From Candidimonas sp. SYP-B2681 (lineage in GTDB: Bacteria > Pseudomonadota > Gammaproteobacteria > Burkholderiales > Burkholderiaceae_B), in contig NZ_RYDV01000005.1 of the NCBI RefSeq assembly GCF_003971065.1, forward strand, positions 299,045 through 363,044: DNA of 64,000 nucleotides. Reading direction: 5' to 3'. Below the pieces are notes generated by a model that worked only from the letters and a program-made list of their open reading frames with translations, did not search any database and was not told the DNA's origin. Position 1 is the first letter of the stretch, and each line of letters starts with the position of its first letter. The translations under genes were made by a program, and so were the position numbers. This document shows, in pieces, positions 53,935 to 62,023 of this stretch.

Positions 53935-54651
53935 ATGAACTATGTGCTTGCGCACGGATCCTGGCATGGTGGGTGGTGCTGGCGTCCAGTGGCCGATCGA
54001 CTGCTTTCGGCCGGACATCGGGTGTTTACCCCCAGCTTTACCGGCATGGGAGACCGGGCGCATCTTTTGCGCGAAGGCATCACGATCGATACGTTTATCG
54101 ATGATCTGGTGCAGCTAATATGCAGCGAAGAATTAAGCGATGTGACACTTGTAGGCCATAGCTTCGGAGGCATACCGATCACCGGTGTGGCAGACAGGAT
54201 TCCGGAACGCATTACGCACCTTGTGTATCTTGATGCGGTCGTCCTGGAAAGCGGTAAGAGCGCATTTTCCAGCTATCCGAAAGCCGATGCCGATGCGCGC
54301 ATTGCCGCGGCTTTCAGCGCTACCGGAGGATTGGCAGTTCCTGTGCCCAACCGAATCCCGGCAGTATGGGGCTTGAAACCGGGTACGGCGGAACACGATT
54401 GGGTCGCCCGCCGGCTTACTCCGCATCCGCTTGCTAGTTATACGACGAGCTTGGAGCTGAAGAATCCTATAGGCAATGATTGCCCCCGGACCTACCTGTA
54501 TTGCACGGCGCCATCGCATCCTTTGCTCGAGGAATCGCGCAAATTGGTGCGATCGCTGCCGGGGTGGAAATGGCTGGATATTGACGCGCCCCACGAAGTC
54601 CACATTACGAATCCGGATTTGGTCGCGGATATTTTATTGGGAAACCTGTGA
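53935..54651 (+). CDS. alpha/beta hydrolase (EstC/hydroxynitrile lyase-like group)
   Basis: The 238-residue protein starts MNYVLAHGSWHGGWCWRPVADRL, with the oxyanion HG motif. It has the nucleophile elbow GHSFGG (Ser76), acid-strand DAVVLESG, and a C-terminal His in DAPHEVHITNPDLVADIL. The layout resembles the plant esterase/hydroxynitrile lyase-like family often found in bacteria as EstC. GAGGG precedes ATG 53935. The substrate is unknown. The gene is divergent from the PLD gene. Confidence 0.85.
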   Translation: MNYVLAHGSWHGGWCWRPVADRLLSAGHRVFTPSFTGMGDRAHLLREGITIDTFIDDLVQLICSEELSDVTLVGHSFGGIPITGVADRIPERITHLVYLDAVVLESGKSAFSSYPKADADARIAAAFSATGGLAVPVPNRIPAVWGLKPGTAEHDWVARRLTPHPLASYTTSLELKNPIGNDCPRTYLYCTAPSHPLLEESRKLVRSLPGWKWLDIDAPHEVHITNPDLVADILLGNL

Positions 54652-54695
54652 AGTTATAACGAGACAAGCATGGTGTGCCGGTTTACGACGACGCT

Positions 54696-54938
54696 TTAGT
54701 GGAGGCCACTGGTCGCCCAGGTGGCACCTTGCAAGATCAGTAGATCGGCAAGTTCTTTGGCCTCTTGAGCACTTAGTCCGCGTTCCATTCTGGTGAAGAT
54801 GGCAAAATCGACCCCCGAGGCAGGTGTCATTTGCCAACTGCTTCCATCGCTTTCCAGTTCGAGGCCGCAGCGATGCAAGACGTTCCCGTTAGGCAATAAC
54901 TGCCACGTTGTGCTGTGTTGTTGTAACTTGTTTGACAC
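54696..54938 (-). CDS. small hypothetical protein
   Basis: An 80-residue frame with GTG start at 54938 and no good ribosome-binding site. The sequence (TWQLLPNGNVLHRCGLELESDGSSWQMTP...GLSAQEAKELADLLILQGATW) looks like a folded small domain with beta strands and a helix, and is not a mirror of a gene on the other strand. I do not recognise the family. Convergent with the hydrolase gene, 44 nt apart. Confidence 0.5.
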   Translation of the reverse strand: MSNKLQQHSTTWQLLPNGNVLHRCGLELESDGSSWQMTPASGVDFAIFTRMERGLSAQEAKELADLLILQGATWATSGLH

Positions 54939-55328
54939 AATAATTCTCGCGTTTCGGCAAGCAGATAATTGAGTTGCTTACTACGGATTTTAAAAGCTGC
55001 CCCGTTTCAGGCATGCATCGCTTAGTTAAGCATCGTGAAGTATATGTTTGTATGTTGCAGTCTAGTAGCTGGGCGTCCTATAGATCGCTTAAGCAACGGA
55101 CACATATCGGCACTATTGTTCGAATTAGGGATTAGGATTATTACAATCAGATTAAATGCATTGTAACAATAAATCGGAAGGGTTAACCCTCCCGTGCATT
55201 CCGTTGCAATATTTAAGAGATACTCATAATTTCGTCACGGAATGTCACCGCCAAAAACACGTCCCGGACGTCTGAACGGTATGATGGCTGATAGCTCTCA
55301 AGGTTAAACTAGCCTAAATCCGGCCCGG
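54939..55328. other. AT-rich intergenic region upstream of the lipid-transport operon (390 nt)
   Basis: No gene is visible. The region is richer in A and T than its flanks. It contains a dyad TTACAAT-N12-ATTGTAA (55141-55166) and, 12 nt on, a perfect 12-bp palindrome AGGGTTAACCCT (55179-55190). A short tandem GATTAGG-like run lies at about 55128-55138. Confidence 0.5.
55141..55190 (+). promoter_or_regulatory. operator-like dyads upstream of the MCE operon
   Basis: A perfect 7-bp inverted repeat with a 12-nt spacer (TTACAAT ... ATTGTAA) is followed by the palindrome AGGGTTAACCCT. They lie about 140-190 nt before the operon start. The spacing of the first fits a dimeric helix-turn-helix regulator. 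The binding protein is unknown. Confidence 0.35.
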
Positions 55329-56498
55329 ATGCCCCGACCAATGACGCTTGACATTCAATCTTCGTTTCTAAGCTGGGACTCCTCTGTTACGCCGCCGAAA
55401 TTAGCGGTGCAGGGCAATTGGACTCTTGCAAATTATGTAGCGCTAAGACATGACCTGGCTCGCTTCCGCACGGCAGGCATGGACGAAGCGACCTTGCGAA
55501 AAGCCTATATTGAGTTTTCCAGTTTAAAGGCGCTAGATACCGCAGGCGCTTCACAACTACTCGAGTTACTAGGAACTACCCTAACTGCAGAGCTTTCGAA
55601 ATCCAGCGCATCGCTGTCAGCCGAACGCCGGGCTTTACTCCAGACGATTTCCGATTCCAAATCGACTCCCACCGACGACACCGTCGTCGTCACATCATCT
55701 ACTAAAGAAGTTTTGGCCCATATTGGCTCCTCTGTCGAGGGCATTTGGCGACAGGTGGTCGCCTTACTGGGTTTCATGGGCCTCACGCTGGAGGCCTTGG
55801 CGCGAGCGATGTTGCGCCCCACTGGCTGGCGTATCACTTCAGTGGTGGCCTTGATCCAGGAAACCGGCTTGAATGCCGTGCCTATCATTGTGTTGTTGAC
55901 CTTCATGGTAGGCGCGGTCGTCGCCTTTCTAGGCGCGACGATCCTGGCGGATTTCGGCGCCAGTGTTTATACGGTTAATCTGGTCGCCTTTTCCTTTCTT
56001 CGTGAATTCGCCGTTTTGCTGACCGCCATTCTGATGGCCGGGAGAACCGCCAGCGCATTCACCGCGCAAATTGGCTCCATGAAGGCCAACGAGGAGATCG
56101 ACGCTATCAGAATGATGGGGCTAAGTCCGATCGATCTGTTGGTCTTGCCACGGGTGGTGGCAATGCTTATTTCGATGCCGCTTCTGACGTTCGTAGGAAT
56201 GATCTCGGGAATAGCAGGGGGGGCAATGGTGTGCGCACTGGCGCTCGATATTCCGCCCGTCATGTTTCTTACCTTGATGCACCAGGACATCGAGTTACGT
56301 CACTTTATCGTTGGCATGATCAAGGCCCCCTTATTCGCCTATGTCATCGCTATTATCGGATGCCTTGAAGGATTCAAGGTCAGTGGCAGCGCACAGTCAG
56401 TAGGTGAACACACGACCTCGGCCGTGGTGCAGTCGATTTTTATCGTGATCATGCTGGATGCTCTTGCCGCTCTTTTCTTTATGGAGATGGGCTGGTGA
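55329..56498 (+). CDS. MlaE-family lipid ABC transporter permease with N-terminal STAS-like domain
   Basis: The 389-residue protein joins a ~110-residue STAS-like domain (KLAVQGNWTLANYVALRHDLARF...IEFSSLKALDTAGASQLLELLG) to an MlaE permease (from ~150). The permease has GAVVAFLGATILADFGASVYTVNLVAFSFLREFAVLLTAILMAGRTASAFTAQIGSMKANEEIDAIRMMGLSPIDLLVLPR. In E. coli the STAS protein (MlaB) is separate. It is first in an operon that should move phospholipids or other lipids between membranes. ATG 55341 is an alternative start. The next gene starts at an overlapping GTGA. Confidence 0.9.
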   Translation: MPRPMTLDIQSSFLSWDSSVTPPKLAVQGNWTLANYVALRHDLARFRTAGMDEATLRKAYIEFSSLKALDTAGASQLLELLGTTLTAELSKSSASLSAERRALLQTISDSKSTPTDDTVVVTSSTKEVLAHIGSSVEGIWRQVVALLGFMGLTLEALARAMLRPTGWRITSVVALIQETGLNAVPIIVLLTFMVGAVVAFLGATILADFGASVYTVNLVAFSFLREFAVLLTAILMAGRTASAFTAQIGSMKANEEIDAIRMMGLSPIDLLVLPRVVAMLISMPLLTFVGMISGIAGGAMVCALALDIPPVMFLTLMHQDIELRHFIVGMIKAPLFAYVIAIIGCLEGFKVSGSAQSVGEHTTSAVVQSIFIVIMLDALAALFFMEMGW

Positions 56499-57301
56499 TA
56501 CAGGCCGCGCAATCCTGGGATACCGCTATCGTCAGGGTTCAGGGACTGACTAATCGCTTTGGTTCCCATACCGTACATCAGCAACTGAATCTTGATGTTT
56601 ATCAAGGAGAAGTGCTCGGTGTAGTCGGCGGGTCAGGCACGGGGAAATCTGTCTTGTTGCGCTCGATTGTCGGGCTGCAAAGGCCAGTCGAGGGAACGGT
56701 ACACATTTTTAACGAGAATTTGCTTACGCTTGCGCCGACGAAACGTACGCAGGTGGAAAGCCGGTTCGGTGTATTGTTCCAGCGCGGTGCGCTGTTTTCT
56801 TCATTGACGGTAACCGAAAACGTCGCCATGCCGCTAATCGAGCACGCCGGGCTTAGCAGGGCAGATGCCGAGCACTTGGCGGGGCTTAAGATAGCCTTGG
56901 CCGGTCTTCCTGCCGCCGCAGGGTCGCAATATCCGGCTTCCCTGTCCGGAGGCATGATTAAGCGTGCGGCTTTGGCTCGTGCGTTGGCGCTCGATCCTGC
57001 GATTCTGTTTCTCGATGAGCCGACAGCTGGACTTGATCCTATCGGCGCCGGTGCATTCGATCAGCTGATTATTACGCTGCGCGATGCGCTGGGTCTGACC
57101 GTATTTCTGGTCACACACGACCTTGACACGCTTTACACCATTTGCGATCGGGTGGCCGTCTTATCGGATAAACGAGTCCTGGTCGCCGACCGGCTTGGCG
57201 TCGTTGAAACGACGCAAGACCCTTGGGTACAGGACTACTTTCATGGGCCGAGGGGGCGTGCCGCTGCGTACGCCCATCAACAGGCCAAGGGGATGAAATA
57301 A
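56495..57301 (+). CDS. MlaF-type lipid ABC transporter ATP-binding protein
   Basis: The 268-residue ATPase has Walker A GGSGTGKSV, Q-loop FGVLFQRGALFSSLTVTENVAMPL, signature LSGGMIKRAALARALA and Walker B ILFLDEPTAGLDPI, all typical of MlaF/TtgA-like MCE ATPases (LSGGMxKR). Translation starts at GTG 56495, overlapping the permease stop (GTGA), and its TAA overlaps the next ATG, so the genes are translationally coupled. Confidence 0.92.
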   Translation: MIQAAQSWDTAIVRVQGLTNRFGSHTVHQQLNLDVYQGEVLGVVGGSGTGKSVLLRSIVGLQRPVEGTVHIFNENLLTLAPTKRTQVESRFGVLFQRGALFSSLTVTENVAMPLIEHAGLSRADAEHLAGLKIALAGLPAAAGSQYPASLSGGMIKRAALARALALDPAILFLDEPTAGLDPIGAGAFDQLIITLRDALGLTVFLVTHDLDTLYTICDRVAVLSDKRVLVADRLGVVETTQDPWVQDYFHGPRGRAAAYAHQQAKGMK

Positions 57302-58239
57302 TGGAACCACGCGCACATCATATATTGATCGGACTATTTACGGTCCTCATTACGACGGCTGCAGTGTTGTTTGTCTTGTGGCTGGGGAAGTCCAGCAGCG
57401 ACGTTGGGCAGCGTCATTACGTTGTCCTTTTCAATGAACCCGTCCGGGGCCTATCGAGAGGCGCCGCGGTCCAGTACAGTGGGATCAAGATTGGCGATGT
57501 GGTTAGCCTGTCGCTTGACCCCGCAAATCCGAACAGGGTGTTGGCGCGTATTAGCATTGACGGCAGTATTCCCATAAAAGAAGACACGCGCGCGCGTTTG
57601 GTGCTGACGGGTATTACCGGTGTATCGGAGATCGGACTTAGCGGTGGCACTCCGGAAAGTCCGCTACTGCAAGCAAAAAAAGATGAAGACCCGATAATTG
57701 TCGCAACGCCTTCGCCAATCTCCCAATTACTGGCGAATAGCGATAACCTCATGTCGAATATTACCGAGCTCGTCCTGAACGCCAATATGTTCTTGTCATC
57801 CGAGAATGCACAGCGTTTAAGCAAAACCTTGCAGAATATCGAACAGCTTACTAATTCTATTGCCGATCGGGGCGGCGACATGGAAACATTACTTCAAACC
57901 TTGACTGCCACCAGCAAGGACGCTAGCGCCGCATTCAAGCACGCAAGCAGCTTGATGGCCAATACCGATAGCCTGGTACAGAAGCAGGGCGCCGAGACCT
58001 TGAACAGCGCGCGGCGCGCCATTGCCGCATTGGAAAAATCCAGCGTCGGTCTCAACAAATTGCTTGAAGATCATAAAGGAGCATTGGGACGTGGTTTGCA
58101 CGGGTTCGGAGAGCTGGGCCCTGCCTTGCAGGAACTGCGCAATACGCTCGCTTCCATGAGGGCCGTCACCCGACGTCTTCAGGATAACCCGTCCAACTAT
58201 CTACTGGGCCGACAAAAGATACAGGAGTTTGAGCCATGA
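57301..58239 (+). CDS. MCE-domain lipid-binding protein (MlaD/PqiB-like)
   Basis: From ATG 57301 (312 residues) the protein has an N-terminal membrane anchor (ILIGLFTVLITTAAVLFVLWLG) and one MCE domain (RHYVVLFNEPVRGLSRGAAVQYSGIKIGDVVSLSLDP...GITGVSEIGLSGG). A long helical region with heptad-like spacing follows (about 150-290). MCE proteins form periplasmic hexamers that ferry lipids. The helical tail is longer than in MlaD and could form a tube or needle. It overlaps the flanking genes by 1 and 4 nt. Confidence 0.9.
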   Translation: MEPRAHHILIGLFTVLITTAAVLFVLWLGKSSSDVGQRHYVVLFNEPVRGLSRGAAVQYSGIKIGDVVSLSLDPANPNRVLARISIDGSIPIKEDTRARLVLTGITGVSEIGLSGGTPESPLLQAKKDEDPIIVATPSPISQLLANSDNLMSNITELVLNANMFLSSENAQRLSKTLQNIEQLTNSIADRGGDMETLLQTLTATSKDASAAFKHASSLMANTDSLVQKQGAETLNSARRAIAALEKSSVGLNKLLEDHKGALGRGLHGFGELGPALQELRNTLASMRAVTRRLQDNPSNYLLGRQKIQEFEP

Positions 58240-58880
58240 TCCGTCCCTTATCGGCACGCACTACTATTTATCGTTGCTTACTTATTGCGGCGCTAGCCGT
58301 GATATCGGCATGTTCCATCTTACCGAAACCCGAAACACTTACCGTATATCAGCTCCAGGCGCCATCGATAGAAAGAAAGACTCAATCTCATCCTCTGGCC
58401 TGGAGCCTGCGTATTGCGACCCCCTACAGCAGCCAGGTCATTGATAGCATGCGCGTGCTGGTACTCCCCGAGGCGAATCGGGTCAGCGCATATAGCGGAG
58501 CGCGCTGGGGCGACCCGGCCCCTGTTCTGCTTAGAAACTATTTGGCTGCTGCATTTCGCGCAAGCGGCGCGCTGGCTTCTGTCAGCACAGACGTCAGTAA
58601 CGGACAGGCCGACTACGAATTAGGCGGCGATCTGATCGCATTTCAGGTGGAGTACGTAAACGACGCTCCGGTGGTGCGGATTAGGCTTGATGCCACACTG
58701 ACCCGTGACGTGAACAATCGTATTATTTCCGCACGTAGTTTTGAAGTTCGTCAGGCAGTCGATGGAACGGAAGTGCCTAAAGTTATTGCCGCGTTTGAAA
58801 TTGCCATTGATCAGTTGTCGGTTCAGCTTATGCAGTGGGTAAGCCAACAAGGGGCGGGTTCCGCCACGACAAAGAAATAG
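58236..58880 (+). CDS. ABC-type transport auxiliary lipoprotein (PqiC/YmbA-like)
   Basis: The 214-residue protein has a signal peptide with lipobox (LLIAALAVISACSIL, Cys26) and the auxiliary lipoprotein fold (IDSMRVLVLPEANRVSAYSGARWGDPAPVLLRNYLAAAFRASG). This family, like PqiC, partners MCE transporters at the outer membrane. ATG 58236 overlaps the upstream TGA (ATGA). It ends the four-gene operon. Confidence 0.88.
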   Translation: MIRPLSARTTIYRCLLIAALAVISACSILPKPETLTVYQLQAPSIERKTQSHPLAWSLRIATPYSSQVIDSMRVLVLPEANRVSAYSGARWGDPAPVLLRNYLAAAFRASGALASVSTDVSNGQADYELGGDLIAFQVEYVNDAPVVRIRLDATLTRDVNNRIISARSFEVRQAVDGTEVPKVIAAFEIAIDQLSVQLMQWVSQQGAGSATTKK

Positions 58881-58977
58881 GGTGGTGGTGTAACCTACAA
58901 TGAGTAAGGATCGTCTTGGTTGGAATATCTCTGGATGACAACTGAAGAAAATTAAAATTAATTAGAAAAGGGGCGAC

Positions 58978-59892
58978 ATGACCACTGCTTTCATGCAATC
59001 CGTTGACCTGCGCAGCGCCGATGCGCGACATTCGGGGGCTCTACAACCCATCAACGCCGAGCAAACCGAAATCAGCGACGAGGGCTTGCCCTTCGTCGTG
59101 CGTTGGGTTTCATCATTATCTGCAAAAGACGGCGAAAAAGTTTCCTTGCCCGGCGGTCCGCGCGATCCCGACTTCAATCCGTTTCTTTCGCCGGATCCCG
59201 CCCTCACGATAGGTGCAGTGGGCGATCACCATGTGGCCATCCTGAACAAGTTTCCGGTATGTGATCGCCATTTGGTTTTGGCACGGCGTCTCTTTGAGGA
59301 ACAGCGCGCTCCGCTTACGCTGTCAGACTTCGCGGCAATATCCTATGTCATGTCCGGTTCTGGCGGTGTCGGATTCTACAACGGCGGGGCAGAGGCCGGC
59401 GCCAGTCAACGACACAAGCATTTGCAATGGATCCCAGCGATGCAGGGAAATGCCAACCTACGATTCTTCGTGCCGGGCCTGCCCGCAGGTTTATCGGAAC
59501 AGGCCATGGCGATTCACCCTCAGTTGCCTGTAAAGCATTTATTTATCCGGGTCCAGTGTGGCCTTGGCACAATGGTAAGCACTTCGGCTTCAAGTTTGCT
59601 CAAGGCTTTTACGGCGGCCTGTCAGCAACTCGATTTACTGCCCGACGACAGCGGCCTGTTGCCACCGTTTAATTTTCTTGCCGACAATGGCTGGATGCTA
59701 GTCGTTCCGCGCAGCTGCGAACATGCTTACGACGTGTCGGTTAACGCGCTTTCATATGGCGGCTCGCTGTATGTGCGAAATAGGGATCAAGTTGATATCG
59801 TACGCAAGGTAGGCCCGCTAGAGGTTCTATCCAAGGCGGCCTATGTTGCTACAACGACAACGCAGCCCGAGGCTTTGCGGCGGCGGCAGTAG
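58978..59892 (+). CDS. Ap4A phosphorylase-like ATP adenylyltransferase (Apa1/Apa2 family)
   Basis: The 304-residue protein has the HIT-superfamily active site of this group, GASQRHKHLQWIP with His146 and His148, an N-terminal region containing NPFLSPDPALTIGAVGDHHVAILNKFPVCDRHLVLARRLFEEQ, and the C-terminal DNGWMLVVPRSCEHAYDVSVNALSYGGSLYV. Apa1/2 enzymes split Ap4A with phosphate into ATP and ADP. The family is best known in yeast and cyanobacteria but also occurs in betaproteobacteria. AAAAGGGG precedes ATG 58978. It is probably monocistronic. Confidence 0.85.
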   Translation: MTTAFMQSVDLRSADARHSGALQPINAEQTEISDEGLPFVVRWVSSLSAKDGEKVSLPGGPRDPDFNPFLSPDPALTIGAVGDHHVAILNKFPVCDRHLVLARRLFEEQRAPLTLSDFAAISYVMSGSGGVGFYNGGAEAGASQRHKHLQWIPAMQGNANLRFFVPGLPAGLSEQAMAIHPQLPVKHLFIRVQCGLGTMVSTSASSLLKAFTAACQQLDLLPDDSGLLPPFNFLADNGWMLVVPRSCEHAYDVSVNALSYGGSLYVRNRDQVDIVRKVGPLEVLSKAAYVATTTTQPEALRRRQ

Positions 59893-59976
59893 AGTTTCAC
59901 TAACGCATTACGGGAGACTAGATCGGATACAAAAATAGGACAATAGGTCTCGTTTCTGACTGCTTATCGCCAGAAT

Positions 59977-60004
59977 GATTGATATTTATAATGAATTATT
60001 AATC
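59977..60004 (+). promoter_or_regulatory. promoter -10 with overlapping operator-like dyad before the pirin gene
   Basis: TATAAT at 59987-59992 lies within a dyad GATTGATA-N12-TATTAATC (7 of 8 pairs). A poor -35 (TTATCG, 59964-59969) is 17 nt upstream. A repressor bound to the dyad would block the promoter; none is encoded next to it. Confidence 0.45.
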
Positions 60005-60020
60005 GTTCACTGGAGTTCTC

Positions 60021-60911
60021 ATGAAACCTTATACGACCTTTACTGCACAAGCTGAAAATGTGAATCGCTCGCGCAGCGTGGAAAGCGTGGTGAAAGGCAC
60101 TGCAACTTCGGACGGTGCTGGCGTCAAATTGACACGGGTGCTGACGTCGAACTTGCAACAGCGGCTCGATCCTTTCCTGATGCTCGACAACTTCGGGACG
60201 GACAATCCCGACGACTATATTGGCGGCTTCCCCGACCATCCTCACCGCGGTTTCGAAACGGTAACCTACATGATCGCGGGGCGCATGCGCCATCGAGATA
60301 GCGCCGGTAACGAGGGTTTGTTGCAAAACGGAGGCGTGCAATGGATGACCGCTGGCCGAGGGCTTGTGCATTCAGAGCTACCCGAGCAAGAGCAGGGCCG
60401 CATGGAGGGCTTTCAGCTATGGCTGAATCTGCCCGCCAAAGACAAAATGACGAATCCTCGCTACCGCGATATTCAAAGCCAGGACATCCCGGAACTACAT
60501 CTTGATAATGGCGTTGTAGCCCGTGTTATTGCGGGCAGCAGCCATGGCTTGGCGGGCGCCGTGCAGCGTGACATCACCAACCCTCTGTATATCGATATTC
60601 ACTTCGAAGGGCCGGGTTCATTCGAACAACGTTTGCCCGCCTCGTCAAATGCCTTTATTTATGTGTATCGCGGAGAGGTGCAGATCGATGATCAATCGGT
60701 CGCGTCTCAACGTATGGCCATACTGGGAAATGAGACCGAAGCTGATGGGGTGGTTGTCCGTGCCCAGGGACCTGCCCGGGCATTATTGATTGCAGGCGAA
60801 CCGCTAAACGAGCCTATCGCTCAGCATGGTCCCTTTGTTATGAATACCACCCAGGAGCTGTATCAGGCAGTTGCCGATTTTCAGGCCGGCAAGTTTCACC
60901 AAATCGGCTAG
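60021..60911 (+). CDS. pirin family protein (metal-binding cupin)
   Basis: The 296-residue protein has a double cupin fold with the metal ligands His73, His75 (FPDHPHRGFETVTYMIAG), His117 and Glu119 (GRGLVHSELP). Bacterial pirins such as YhhW act as quercetin 2,3-dioxygenases in vitro, and others modulate metabolic enzymes; the physiological role here is unknown. GGAG precedes ATG 60021. Confidence 0.92.
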   Translation: MKPYTTFTAQAENVNRSRSVESVVKGTATSDGAGVKLTRVLTSNLQQRLDPFLMLDNFGTDNPDDYIGGFPDHPHRGFETVTYMIAGRMRHRDSAGNEGLLQNGGVQWMTAGRGLVHSELPEQEQGRMEGFQLWLNLPAKDKMTNPRYRDIQSQDIPELHLDNGVVARVIAGSSHGLAGAVQRDITNPLYIDIHFEGPGSFEQRLPASSNAFIYVYRGEVQIDDQSVASQRMAILGNETEADGVVVRAQGPARALLIAGEPLNEPIAQHGPFVMNTTQELYQAVADFQAGKFHQIG

Positions 60912-60998
60912 GCTGTATTGGAATCAAGTGGGTACGAACCCGATCTCGCGCCCGCGCTCTTGAAAACCGCGCGGGTGCCGGGAACGTTTCCTCGTTGA

Positions 60999-61820
60999 TT
61001 ACCAGGCCGTGGTATAGGCGCCAGGGAAGGTCTTTTCGATGAATTGTTTAACTTCTTCCGATTGATACGCCTTGATAAATTGGGCGATACGCGGATCGTC
61101 TTTATTATCTTGGCGAGCCGCCATCACGACTACCGCAAATTCGGCGTCCTGGCTTTCCAGCGCTAAAGAATCCTTTGCGGGAGAAAGGCCAGCTGGTATG
61201 GCGTAGGCCGAGTTCACTGCCGCCGCGTCAACGTCGCTTAGTGAGTGCGGCAGTTGGGCCGCTTCTATCTCGACAAATTTTAGTTTTTTCGGATTTTCGA
61301 CAATATCAAACAAGGACGCTTTGGCGGTAACGCCATCTTTAAGTTTGATTAATTTCGCGGCTTGCAACACCAGAAGGGCGCGGGCGCCATTCGTGGGATC
61401 GTTCGGAATAGCAATGCGGCCGCCTTGAGGAAGGTCGGCAATGGCTTTGTGCTTGCGAGAGTAAATACCCATCTGCTGGACGACAGCACTTGCCACCGGC
61501 ACCAGCTTGTATCCGCGTGCGCTGTTCTGAGACTCAAGGAAAGGACGGTGCTGATAGATATTCAGGTCCAGATCGCCGGCATCTAGCGCAGCGTTGGGCT
61601 GTATGAAATCGCTGAATTCGGTCAGCTTGACGGGTAATCCGGCTTTCTCCGCAACCTGTTTGGCGACGTCGCCAATCTGCGCATGGGGTCCGGCAGTGAC
61701 ACCGACGTGCAGCGGTTTGTCGGCGGCCAATGCCGGAGCGACGAGTAAGCCCAGGGATATCGATGCGGCGGCCAATGATTGACGCAATGGTTGAAACGGG
61801 CGGCGCGGGGATTTTTGCAT
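60999..61820 (-). CDS. MetQ/NlpA-family substrate-binding protein, orphan
   Basis: From ATG 61820 the protein has 273 residues with a signal peptide (LRQSLAAASISLGLLVAPALAADK) cleaved by signal peptidase I; it lacks the lipobox Cys of E. coli MetQ. The NlpA fold is clear: HVGVTAGPHAQIGDVAKQVAEKAGLPVKLTEFSDFIQPNAALDAGDLDLNIYQHRPFLE and IAIPNDPTNGARALLVLQ. It should bind methionine or a similar amino acid. No metN or metI is in the window, so its transporter partners must be elsewhere. Confidence 0.88.
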   Translation of the reverse strand: MQKSPRRPFQPLRQSLAAASISLGLLVAPALAADKPLHVGVTAGPHAQIGDVAKQVAEKAGLPVKLTEFSDFIQPNAALDAGDLDLNIYQHRPFLESQNSARGYKLVPVASAVVQQMGIYSRKHKAIADLPQGGRIAIPNDPTNGARALLVLQAAKLIKLKDGVTAKASLFDIVENPKKLKFVEIEAAQLPHSLSDVDAAAVNSAYAIPAGLSPAKDSLALESQDAEFAVVVMAARQDNKDDPRIAQFIKAYQSEEVKQFIEKTFPGAYTTAW

Positions 61821-61890
61821 ATGGAATCTTCGAAGAAAAAAGCAAAGTAGAGCAGACACGATAATCGCTGCTGATGTTCGACGATAACAT

Positions 61891-61909
61891 TTTAGGTATA
61901 AACCCTAAA
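61891..61909 (-). promoter_or_regulatory. dyad upstream of the MetQ-like gene
   Basis: A perfect 6-bp inverted repeat TTTAGG-N7-CCTAAA lies 71-89 nt upstream of the start in an AT-rich stretch. It may be an operator or part of the promoter. Confidence 0.3.
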
Positions 61910-62023
61910 TTCAAAAAGTCGTTTCGCCTATATGTTTATTACAGGAAGTAATATAGATTTGGGATTAACATGGTAGGTACTAGCTTATTGCGCTAGCGTT
62001 ATTACGTTTCAAAGCCTGCATAA

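Noticed and set aside
55128..55138. Telomere-like GATTAGG repeats
   Set aside because: Only about two imperfect units; not a real tandem array.
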